A DNA stretch of 64,000 nt from Burkholderia sp. BCC0506 (GTDB lineage: Bacteria > Pseudomonadota > Gammaproteobacteria > Burkholderiales > Burkholderiaceae): NCBI RefSeq assembly GCF_902833145.1, contig NZ_CADFEN010000007.1:265456-329455 (forward strand), written 5' to 3'. A program made the position numbers and the translations under genes. Position 1 is the stretch's first letter; every line of letters starts with the position of its first letter. The notes beneath the pieces were generated by a model. That model was given only the letters and a program-made list of their open reading frames with translations. It searched no databases and was not told the origin of the DNA. Below, one piece after another: positions 36,675 through 43,903 of this stretch.

Positions 36675-38165
36675 TCAGAACGTGATCGTCGTGCGCACGC
36701 CGACCACCGTCTCGTCGCCGATGCGCGCGCCGGCCGCGTTCGGGTTCGGGATGCCGCCGCCCGGGCGGAAGAAGTGCTGCAGGTCGGCCTGCACCTGCCA
36801 CCACGGCGCGACCTGGTACTGGTAGGTCGCTTCGATGACGGTTTCCGCGCGGCGCACCGGATAGCCGGGCGTCGTGTACACGCCGGTATCGCCGTCGAGG
36901 CCGCGCGCATGCGAGCCGATCTTCGCGTAGCCGATCGCGATGCCGGCGACGTCGTTGTCGCGTCCGGCGAACGGCGCCTTCAGCGTCACGCCGGCGTTGG
37001 CCGCGAAATCGACGACGTTGCGGTCGCCCGGCGAACCCATCACGCGCGCGAACACGCCGACCGAGCGCGGGCTGTCGGCGGACGGCCGCCACACCATCTG
37101 GTCCGCGACCGCATAGAACCCGTAGTTGCCGCGATGCGTGGCGGGCGTGCCGTTGCTCGCCGGATCGGCGAGCGACAGCCCGTCGGTGCCGTAGCGCGGA
37201 TCGTCCGCGTGCTGCGAGTGATACCAGAAGCCGAGCTTGTACGTACCGGGCAGGCCGGCCGGCTGCGGGGCCTTCGGGTCGGCAGGCGGCGCGTTCAGCG
37301 CGTACTGCACCTCGCCGATCACGAATGCGCCGCTGCGCAGGTTGAAGTTGGTGCCGTGCGCGTTCAGCACCTGCGCGTCGCCGTCGCTGCGGCCGGCCGG
37401 GTTGCCGTCGAACACGCCGACCATCGCGGTCCACGCGTCGGCCGGCTTCACGCGCAGCCGCACGCCGAGCGACGACAGCGGATACGCGGGGCCGCCGGAC
37501 GGCAGGTCGGTGGACGGCAGCACGGGCCAGCCGAACGTCGCGTTCATGAACGTCGCCGCGTTCTGGCTCACCATGAATTCCTGGTCGACGCTCTGCTGGC
37601 CGACTTTCACGTCGACCTTGCCGTCGAGCAGCGACTGCTGGTACCAGAGCTCCCACAGGCGCGTGGTCGAATTGGCCTCGATGCCGGTCGCGGTCTGCAG
37701 CGTCTGCAGGTAGCGCTGCGTGAGGTTGGTGCCGTGGATCTGCAGCGCCGACACGTTGAACGTGCCGCCCGGCAGGCCGACCGCCTTGCCGGTGTCGACG
37801 TTGAAGCCGAATTGCGTGAGCCCCTGGTATGCGCCGCCGCGGCCCGTGCCGCCGGACGTGTTGTACAGGTACTCGCTGGTCTCCTGCAGGCTCAGCGTGA
37901 CGCCGTGCTCGTCGAGCACGTCACGCAGGCCGCCCATGTTGCCGAGCAGGTTCGAACGCTCCCACAAGCCGGTGGGCGCGGGCGGGGCAGCATCGGCGGC
38001 CTGTTGTTGCGCAGGGGCGGCGGCATCGCTCGCACCGGCGGCCGGTTCGGCAGCGGCGGGAGACGATGCCTGCGCGAATGCGGAGGCGGCCGCGAGCGAC
38101 AGCAGCAGCGTGGCGAGCGCATCGACGCGAAGCTTGCGCGGGACGGACTGGAGCGGGTTCTTCAT
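36675..38165 (-). CDS. OprB-family carbohydrate-selective porin
   Basis: 496 residues. Signal peptide (KLRVDALATLLLSLAAASAF, then AQA) and an Ala/Pro linker precede an OprB beta-barrel: GLWERSNLLGNMGGLRDVLD at the start, LWYQQSLLDGKVDVKVGQQS in the middle and a C-terminal aromatic ending VGVRTTITF for Bam recognition. OprB porins admit glucose and other sugars. Convergence with trehalase suggests a shared role in disaccharide or glucose use, though separate transcripts are evident. Confidence 0.92.
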   Translation of the reverse strand: MKNPLQSVPRKLRVDALATLLLSLAAASAFAQASSPAAAEPAAGASDAAAPAQQQAADAAPPAPTGLWERSNLLGNMGGLRDVLDEHGVTLSLQETSEYLYNTSGGTGRGGAYQGLTQFGFNVDTGKAVGLPGGTFNVSALQIHGTNLTQRYLQTLQTATGIEANSTTRLWELWYQQSLLDGKVDVKVGQQSVDQEFMVSQNAATFMNATFGWPVLPSTDLPSGGPAYPLSSLGVRLRVKPADAWTAMVGVFDGNPAGRSDGDAQVLNAHGTNFNLRSGAFVIGEVQYALNAPPADPKAPQPAGLPGTYKLGFWYHSQHADDPRYGTDGLSLADPASNGTPATHRGNYGFYAVADQMVWRPSADSPRSVGVFARVMGSPGDRNVVDFAANAGVTLKAPFAGRDNDVAGIAIGYAKIGSHARGLDGDTGVYTTPGYPVRRAETVIEATYQYQVAPWWQVQADLQHFFRPGGGIPNPNAAGARIGDETVVGVRTTITF

Positions 38166-38255
38166 GTGATTTCCGTTGGCAGTTTGATTGGTTAAGCCGA
38201 AGAAACGAGAACGTCATGCGGGGCACATGGCGAGACGGCCCGCACGGAGAAGGGC

Positions 38256-38525
38256 TTACGGCAGCCAGCCGCCGACGCGCCACACCTGCGCGAAGCCGAC
38301 GCGTGGCGCGAACGAGCACAGCAGCGCGGCGAGCGCGATCGCGGCCGCCGTCGCGGCAAGGAGCACGCAATCGAGCAGGCGGGGCGCCGCCGGCAGGTGG
38401 GCGAGCGCGAAGCCGCGCCAGTTGCTGAATGCATGGGCGAGCGGCGAAAGACCGGAAACGAACGAGCGGTCGCACGCGACGTGCACGATGCGCTTGAGTC
38501 TGGCTGCGAACGATGGAAAGAACAT
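38256..38525 (-). CDS. Small hypothetical membrane protein upstream of the porin
   Basis: 89 residues, not recognised. One strongly hydrophobic segment (LLDCVLLAATAAAIALAALL, about residues 50-69) predicts a single membrane helix; the rest is basic. A good SD (GACGGAGG) sits 7 nt before the ATG at 38525, which argues for real translation. It lies 90 bp upstream of the porin gene on the same strand and may share its mRNA. Confidence 0.5.
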   Translation of the reverse strand: MFFPSFAARLKRIVHVACDRSFVSGLSPLAHAFSNWRGFALAHLPAAPRLLDCVLLAATAAAIALAALLCSFAPRVGFAQVWRVGGWLP

Positions 38526-39436
38526 GACGTTGCCTCCGTCCCGTCCGGCGGACGCCGGACGACGTGATCGAGCGCGGGTGCGTGACGCGGCCTGCGATCG
38601 GAGGGTGGAACATAACGGAAGCGTGCGACTGACGAACCGGCGATGGCCGGCCCGGGAGGAGGCGCGCTAACCCGACGAATGCGAGCTAGCGGCGAAAGAC
38701 ATGCGTCTGGCAGCTATCTCGCGATGGCTTGGCCGGCCTGGACCGGCATCGAACTGCAACTGGAGCATGTGTCCACGGAGGGACTCCCTTGATGAATTGG
38801 GGCGGATTGTAGTCGCGACTTTTGCTGCGGCGCAAGTAAAAAACGCACGAAAGATGCGCTGCGTGGCATGTGCGTCGCAGCGGAGCGGGGCCGTCACGTG
38901 GCCGCCCGGCAACGGCGGAAAGGGTGCGCGCGCGGGCGCCGCGCCGTTGCTCGCACGCATCGGCCGGGGTCGCCTCATGACGGCGCTGAAAGGTTTCGGA
39001 ACGTTATTTCAAGGGCAAATCTTTCAGTCCCGCCGGGCGGAAAATTTATTTCGAAAAATGCGGTTTCGAGGGGTTGACTTCACTTTCGGGGCGTCCATAG
39101 AATCCGCCATCTTCACTCTTGGGGCCGCCGCCTTGGACGCCTGCAGTAGTCGATCTTCGAACGAAATTTCCGCCTGAGCGACCGACGTCCGCGCCTCATC
39201 GAAGCCGCCGTTTGTCTCCCGGGCAAACGGTGCGCGCAGCAGTTATCCGCAGCAACTCCCTACGTGCACCCTGATTCGCGCCGGTTAGCGTGATGCGTTT
39301 TCGCATGCGTTGCCCGGTTTCACCGCCGCCTGGCAGGCGGCCGCGTTCGCGCATCCGTTCTCCGGGCGTGCGAATGCCGGCCCGCACGCCGGCCGGCGGT
39401 CAACCGTGTTCCCCGGAACACCGCACAGGAGCCGCC
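38526..39436. other. Long intergenic/leader region upstream of NRAMP gene
   Basis: 911 bp with no long credible ORF. Its left half is AT-richer than its surroundings. It holds a strong promoter at 39074-39103 and, after it, several short hairpins: TGCG-TTTT-CGCA near 39293, GCCGCCT-GGC-AGGCGGC near 39325, and GTGTTCCCCGGAACAC near 39408. These end at the first leader ORF. Confidence 0.5.
39074..39103 (+). promoter_or_regulatory. Strong sigma70-like promoter 760 bp upstream of NRAMP gene
   Basis: The -35 TTGACT (39074-39079) and -10 TAGAAT (39098-39103) are 18 bp apart in an AT-richer setting. It is one of the best promoter matches in the window. The first long rightward gene is the NRAMP transporter at 39867, implying a leader of about 755 nt unless an unseen RNA gene intervenes. 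Confidence 0.65.
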
Positions 39437-39523
39437 ATGAACGACAGTGACAGTTGTCCCTTATGCCCGTTGCATACGCAGACCCTTTTGAACCCGGGTC
39501 GCGGGGACAATCCGGCCGACTAG
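39437..39523 (+). CDS. Leader ORF 1, 28 codons with CPLCPLH motif
   Basis: ATG at 39437 follows an SD AGGAG at 39427-39431, and a perfect hairpin GTGTTCCCCGGAACAC lies just before. The peptide MNDSDSCPLCPLHTQTLLNP ends GRGDNPAD. The CxxC could bind a metal. A 7-bp stem (AGCCTGA/TCAGGCT, 39522-39543) begins at its stop codon. Function unknown; it may be a regulatory leader peptide. Confidence 0.4.
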   Translation: MNDSDSCPLCPLHTQTLLNPGRGDNPAD

Positions 39524-39606
39524 CCTGACACGTCGTTCAGGCTCCGGACTGGCCCCGCGCCCACCACGCGGCCGGCACGCCTGCCGTCGCCGCACGGAGC
39601 CAGACC

Positions 39607-39744
39607 ATGAACTTCGGCCTTCTGCTGTCGAACTTTCCGCACGTCACGGAATCGCGCCACCACTACGACGCGATGCTGACGCTCGACGCCCGTCCGCGGG
39701 TGTTCTCCCGCCTGCTGAATCAGCTGAAATCGTTGATCCACTGA
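39607..39744 (+). CDS. Leader ORF 2, 45 codons
   Basis: ATG at 39607 with GGAG 8 nt upstream. The peptide starts MNFGLLLSNFPHVTESRHHY, is rich in His and hydrophobic residues in its first half and ends RVFSRLLNQLKSLIH, an amphipathic basic helix. It ends 122 bp before the NRAMP gene, with a large hairpin between. Not recognised; a small regulator of, or leader for, the transporter is possible. Confidence 0.5.
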   Translation: MNFGLLLSNFPHVTESRHHYDAMLTLDARPRVFSRLLNQLKSLIH

Positions 39745-39766
39745 GAAGACACGCCGAGCGCGCCTC

Positions 39767-39815
39767 GGCATGCGCACGCGCGGCTGCCTGCGGGCAAGCG
39801 CCGCGTGCGCATGCC
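39767..39815 (+). promoter_or_regulatory. Large hairpin 51 bp before the NRAMP gene
   Basis: GGCATGCGCACGCG (39767-39780) and CGCGTGCGCATGCC (39802-39815) form a perfect 14-bp stem, with further pairing in the loop. No U-tract follows. Its position between a short ORF and the transporter gene suggests attenuation or translational control. Confidence 0.6.
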
Positions 39816-39866
39816 AAGGTCACACGCTCATCGAATCGAATCACGCTTAGCCGTACGGAACACATC

Positions 39867-41513
39867 ATGTCCACGCCCTCCAACGTTTCTCCACCGATCG
39901 CCGTCGAGCGCAGCGCCGTGCTCGACGAAGCCCACCTGGGCGACATCCGCGGTGCGCTCGGCACGATCTCGCACCACGACACCGGCGCGCGCGGCAGCTG
40001 GTGGGCGCGCCTGCGCACGCTGCTCGCGATCATCGGCCCCGGCCTGATCGTGATGGTCGGCGACAACGACGCCGGCGCATTCGGCACCTATACGCAGGCC
40101 GGCCAGAACTACGGCACGACGCTGCTGTGGACGCTGTTGCTGCTCGTGCCCGTGCTGTACGTGAACCAGGAAATGGTGCTGCGCCTCGGCGCGGTCACGG
40201 GCGTCGGCCATGCACGCCTGATCTTCGAACGCTTCGGCAAGTTCTGGGGCGCGTTCAGCGTGATCGACCTGTTCCTGCTCAACGCGCTGACCATCGTCAC
40301 CGAGTTCATCGGTATCACGTTCGTGCTGGATTTCTTCGGATTGCCGAAGGTGGCCGGCGTGTGCGTGGCCGCCGCGCTGACGATGGCCGCGGTGAGTACC
40401 GGCGATTTCCGGCGCTTCGAGCGGTTCGCGATCGGGCTGTGCGTGCTGAGCCTGCTGCTCGTGCCGGTGCTCGTGTCGATCCATCCGCCCGTCGCGCAGA
40501 TGACGCGCGATTTCTTCGTGCCGAACTGGCCCGCGCACGCGAAGCTGTCCGACGTGATGCTGCTCGTGATCGGCATCGTCGGCACGACGGTCGCACCGTG
40601 GCAGTTGTTCTTCCAGCAGAGCTACGTGATCGACAAGCGCATCACGCCCCGCTTCATGAAGTATGAAAAGGCCGACCTGTGGATCGGCATCGCGTTCGTG
40701 CTGGTCGGCGCGGTCGCGATGATCGGCTTCAGCTCGGCGTTGTTCGGCGGCCATCCGGAAGCCGGCAACTTCACCGACGCGGGCGGTGTCATCGCCGGCC
40801 TCGAGAAGTATGCGGGCCGCACGAGCGCGACGCTGTTCGCGGTCGCGCTGCTCGACGCGTGCATCATCGGCGCGGCGGCCGTGTCGCTGTCGACCGCGTA
40901 CGCGATCGGCGACGTGTTCAAGATCCGTCACTCGCTGCACCGCGGCGTGACCGACGCGAAGGGCTTCTATCTCGTCTATTTCGGCATCGTCGCGGCCGCG
41001 GCCACGCTCGTGCTGATTCCCGGCAGCCCGCTCGGCCTGTTGACCGAAGCCGTGCAGACGCTCGCCGGCGTGCTGCTGCCGAGCGCGACGGTGTTCCTGC
41101 TCGTGCTGTGCAACGACCGCCAGGTGCTGGGGCCCTGGGTCAATTCGACGAAGCTCAACGTGTTCACGGGCGCGGTGATCTGGGTGCTCGTGCTGCTGTC
41201 GATCATCCTGACCGCGTCGGTGATGTATCCGGATATCAGCGGCGAGGCGATCGTCGACGTGCTGGTGGGCGGCACCGTGCTCGCGATCGTCGGCTATCTG
41301 GCGACGGTATTGATCCGTCGCAACAAGCGCGTCGTCGAGCCGGGCATCGATCGCTCGCTGCGCGACACGTGGCGCATGCCGCCGCTCGACACGCTCGCGC
41401 CGCAGAACATGACGCTCGCGACGCGGATCTGGATGGCCGTGCTGCGCGGCTATCTGGTGATCGCGGTCGGCCTCGTGATCGTGAAGGTCGTGCAGATGAC
41501 GCTGCTGAAGTAA
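39867..41513 (+). CDS. NRAMP-family divalent cation transporter, atypical motifs
   Basis: 548 residues with 11-12 hydrophobic segments and the NRAMP helix-1 pattern GPGLIVMVGDNDAGAFGTY. Metal-site motifs differ from canonical MntH. The DPGN of helix 1 reads D68-A69-G70-A71, and the MPH of helix 6 reads A243-P244-W245. Loss of the Met that favours Mn/Fe over Mg/Ca is known from NRAMP-related magnesium and aluminium transporters, so the substrate may not be manganese. A basic N-terminal extension (about 45 residues) and a C-terminal extra helix are also present. It is preceded by an unusual leader. Confidence 0.9.
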   Translation: MSTPSNVSPPIAVERSAVLDEAHLGDIRGALGTISHHDTGARGSWWARLRTLLAIIGPGLIVMVGDNDAGAFGTYTQAGQNYGTTLLWTLLLLVPVLYVNQEMVLRLGAVTGVGHARLIFERFGKFWGAFSVIDLFLLNALTIVTEFIGITFVLDFFGLPKVAGVCVAAALTMAAVSTGDFRRFERFAIGLCVLSLLLVPVLVSIHPPVAQMTRDFFVPNWPAHAKLSDVMLLVIGIVGTTVAPWQLFFQQSYVIDKRITPRFMKYEKADLWIGIAFVLVGAVAMIGFSSALFGGHPEAGNFTDAGGVIAGLEKYAGRTSATLFAVALLDACIIGAAAVSLSTAYAIGDVFKIRHSLHRGVTDAKGFYLVYFGIVAAAATLVLIPGSPLGLLTEAVQTLAGVLLPSATVFLLVLCNDRQVLGPWVNSTKLNVFTGAVIWVLVLLSIILTASVMYPDISGEAIVDVLVGGTVLAIVGYLATVLIRRNKRVVEPGIDRSLRDTWRMPPLDTLAPQNMTLATRIWMAVLRGYLVIAVGLVIVKVVQMTLLK

Positions 41514-41552
41514 CGGCGCGCGCCTGCCGGAAGCGGCGCTCGCGCCGCAACC

Positions 41553-41585
41553 CGCACATGCCGGCCCGCGAGGCCGGCATGTGCG
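41553..41585. terminator. Bidirectional hairpin between NRAMP gene and luxR
   Basis: CGCACATGCCGGCC (41553-41566) pairs perfectly with GGCCGGCATGTGCG (41572-41585), with a 5-nt loop. It sits 39 bp after the transporter stop and 42 bp from the convergent luxR stop. Confidence 0.7.
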
Positions 41586-41627
41586 TTGACGCGGTCGTTC
41601 GCACGTAACGGCGCCGTGCCGCCGCCG

Positions 41628-42536
41628 TCAGATCAGCTCGAGCTTCGACGTCAGGTACGTGAGCTGAATCCGGTTCGCGACGCCGAAGCGCTTGCGCAGC
41701 TTGCGCAGGTGATAGTCGACGTTGTGCGCGCTGGTGTCGAGACGCCGGCCGATTTCCTTGTCGGACGCGCCTTCGGCGATGCCGAGCAGCAGTTCCTGCT
41801 CGAACGGCGTGAGCCCGTTGACCGCGCGTTCGCGCGACGTCGAGATCAGTTGCGGCGACGCGAACTTGTGTACCGACAGCCCGATCGACAGCGCCTGCTC
41901 GATCGTCGCCGGCGTGATCCATTCGCGCGTACGGCGCGGCGCGGTGAAGCTCATGAACGCGTGCAGCCGCGTGCCGGGCACGGCCATCGAATACATGATG
42001 CCGCTGCACATCCCGTCGTCCTGCATCGTCTGCAGGAAGCCGTCGAGCGCGGCCGGGCTCACGGGCGGCACGTCGTCGCGCTCGCGGTGTTCGCGGCGCA
42101 ATTGCTGCAGGTCCCACACGATCGGCATGTTGCACACGCGCGCGCCGAGCGTGCGCGGATCGACGTCGTGATGGTTGTGCCGCACGTAGTCGCCGCGATA
42201 GGTGGGCGGCGTGAACGCTTCGTGCAGGTAGAGGCTTTCGACGCGCTCGCGTGCGAATTCGAGTGCGAAGTAGGCGAACGTCGAGAAGCCCGTCAGGTGC
42301 AGCAGGCTCGTGACGATCCGGTTGCGCTCGGCCGTGCTCTGCGCGTGCGCGAGCGTATCGGCGACGCCGAGCTTCGGTGCGTGCGGCTGCGCGACGTCGC
42401 CGCGTTTCACGTCGTCGCACCAGACGACCTGCACGGGGCGCTCGCGCAGCGCGTCCGCGCAGGTGTTCAATCCGCGCGACGCGCGCGGCAAGGTGGTTGG
42501 GGCGACCGCTTCTTCATGCAATGCAATATCGGACAT
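41628..42536 (-). CDS. LuxR-family regulator with autoinducer-binding domain (solo)
   Basis: 302 residues. The N-terminal autoinducer-binding-like domain retains the D-P and W pattern (HHDVDPRTLG, then MPIVWDL). The C-terminal LuxR HTH (LTPFEQELLLGIAEGASDKE, then IGRRLDTSAHNVDYHLRKLRKRF) is canonical. ATG 42536 has an upstream GAGGGA; a start 9 codons earlier is possible. No luxI synthase is in the window. It is divergent from a second LuxR protein directly upstream of the T3SS operon. Confidence 0.87.
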   Translation of the reverse strand: MSDIALHEEAVAPTTLPRASRGLNTCADALRERPVQVVWCDDVKRGDVAQPHAPKLGVADTLAHAQSTAERNRIVTSLLHLTGFSTFAYFALEFARERVESLYLHEAFTPPTYRGDYVRHNHHDVDPRTLGARVCNMPIVWDLQQLRREHRERDDVPPVSPAALDGFLQTMQDDGMCSGIMYSMAVPGTRLHAFMSFTAPRRTREWITPATIEQALSIGLSVHKFASPQLISTSRERAVNGLTPFEQELLLGIAEGASDKEIGRRLDTSAHNVDYHLRKLRKRFGVANRIQLTYLTSKLELI

Positions 42537-42819
42537 GAGCCATCCCTCGGAATCGACGCGCATCGCCTGGCGGCGGCCGTATCGTGTACGGCATTCGCGG
42601 CGGTGCGACCGAGCATCGTTGTGATATGCGCCGATCGTCATCCCTGACGAAACGCGGGGGCATTGTACAAAAATGCCGGTGTGTGGGTAATATGCCGTAA
42701 TACTAATGGCGGCGAAAGGTTCATGTTCGCGCGCATATAACGACGACCAGAAAATCGTAAAGAAAAGACCAGATCGTGACGGGGCGCAGTTTCACATATT
42801 GGGAAAGGGCGGGCTCCTC

Positions 42820-43653
42820 ATGACATATGCTGACGGCGCACCACGCGTCGAATGGTTCTCACAAGCCGATATAGCGGCCGCGGCCGCTTATTCGAACGAA
42901 TATCACGCAATCGAGCGTGACGTTTTTACCGGTATTCAAATGGCGCCCGGTAAAACCGACCTCGCGTCATTCGATTTCGCGCAATGCCATGCGCGATTGC
43001 GGCAAATCGGATTCAGTACGCTCGGTTACGGCGCCTACGAAATGATCGGGCGGCGCATCCTGCGCGCGCATCTGCTGCGCGATCTCGCGCCGGCGACGTT
43101 CATGCAGCCGTTCATCGAAGGGATGCTGTACGAAAGCGACCCGCGCTTCGCGCAGGTACGGCAGAGCGGCTTCCCGGTCGCGTGGCGGCTCGACGAGATC
43201 GAGGCGGCCGCGCACGGCAGCGGCGACCGCAAGGTGCTGGCGCTCGCCGGCCATCTGCGCGCGCATGCGATGAACAGCGGCGTGATCTTCAGCCTGTCGG
43301 CGCCGCGCCTCGACCTGCGCGTCGCGGTGAACCTGACGTCGGAAACGCACGGCACCGACTGGATCGACGATCGCGTGATCGGCGGCGCGCTGTCGGTCAG
43401 TCTTGCCGTGCATCGCGTCGCGCTGCCGTTCCTCGAGGCGCGTGTCGCGCGCATGCGCGGCTTCGCGCTCGGCGACGAGCAGCAGCAGGTGCTCGACCGG
43501 CTCGTGCACGGACTGTCCGACCAGGAGATCGCGAGCGCGCTGCGCACGTCGCTGCACAAGGTCGGGCACCACATCCGCTCGCTCGAAAAGCTCTTCAACG
43601 TGCAGAACCGCGCGCAGCTCGCGTACCTCGCCGCACGGCGGCTGCCGTCCTGA
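42820..43653 (+). CDS. Second LuxR-family regulator, adjacent to T3SS operon
   Basis: 277 residues. An autoinducer-binding-like domain (IGFSTLGYGAYEM, later ESDPRFAQVRQSGFPVAW with the Asp-Pro and Trp positions) is followed by a diverged LuxR HTH (VLDRLVHGLSDQEIASALRT, then SLHKVGHHIRSLEKLFNV). The HTH lacks the usual LTPRE start, reading FALGDEQQQ. The upstream region carries TTGTAC (42663) and TAATAT (42688). The gene ends 250 bp before sctV on the same strand, making it the best candidate activator of the T3SS operon. Confidence 0.85.
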   Translation: MTYADGAPRVEWFSQADIAAAAAYSNEYHAIERDVFTGIQMAPGKTDLASFDFAQCHARLRQIGFSTLGYGAYEMIGRRILRAHLLRDLAPATFMQPFIEGMLYESDPRFAQVRQSGFPVAWRLDEIEAAAHGSGDRKVLALAGHLRAHAMNSGVIFSLSAPRLDLRVAVNLTSETHGTDWIDDRVIGGALSVSLAVHRVALPFLEARVARMRGFALGDEQQQVLDRLVHGLSDQEIASALRTSLHKVGHHIRSLEKLFNVQNRAQLAYLAARRLPS

Positions 43654-43903
43654 TCCGACGCCTGCTGCAGGCGCGCGCCGGCGGCCCGGCGCGCGATGGA
43701 AGCGGTTCCGGCGATGCGTGCCCAAGCGGGCCGCCGGGTTTCGTAGTCCGATTCGATCGTCTGAGGAAAACGCGCTTTCACGCTACGAGGCGCGCTTCTT
43801 TTTCCGCGGTTCCCCGTCGCTACACTCGTCGCATTCAACGGTCCGCGCAGCACGGGGAAGGGTTGCCCGTGCGAGCCGGCGATAACGACAGGACGACGGC
43901 ACG

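Noticed and set aside
39607-39744. 45-codon leader ORF as an MntS homologue
   Set aside because: Only a four-residue RVFS match to E. coli MntS can be seen, which is not significant, and the adjacent transporter lacks the Mn-site motifs.
39104-39866. yybP-ykoY manganese riboswitch in the NRAMP leader
   Set aside because: The characteristic GGGGAGUAG-type loop sequences are not found.
43654-43903. HrpB- or HrpX-type box (TTCG-N16-TTCG, PIP box) upstream of sctV
   Set aside because: TTCG pairs there are 8 bp apart, not 16, and no PIP-box spacing fits.
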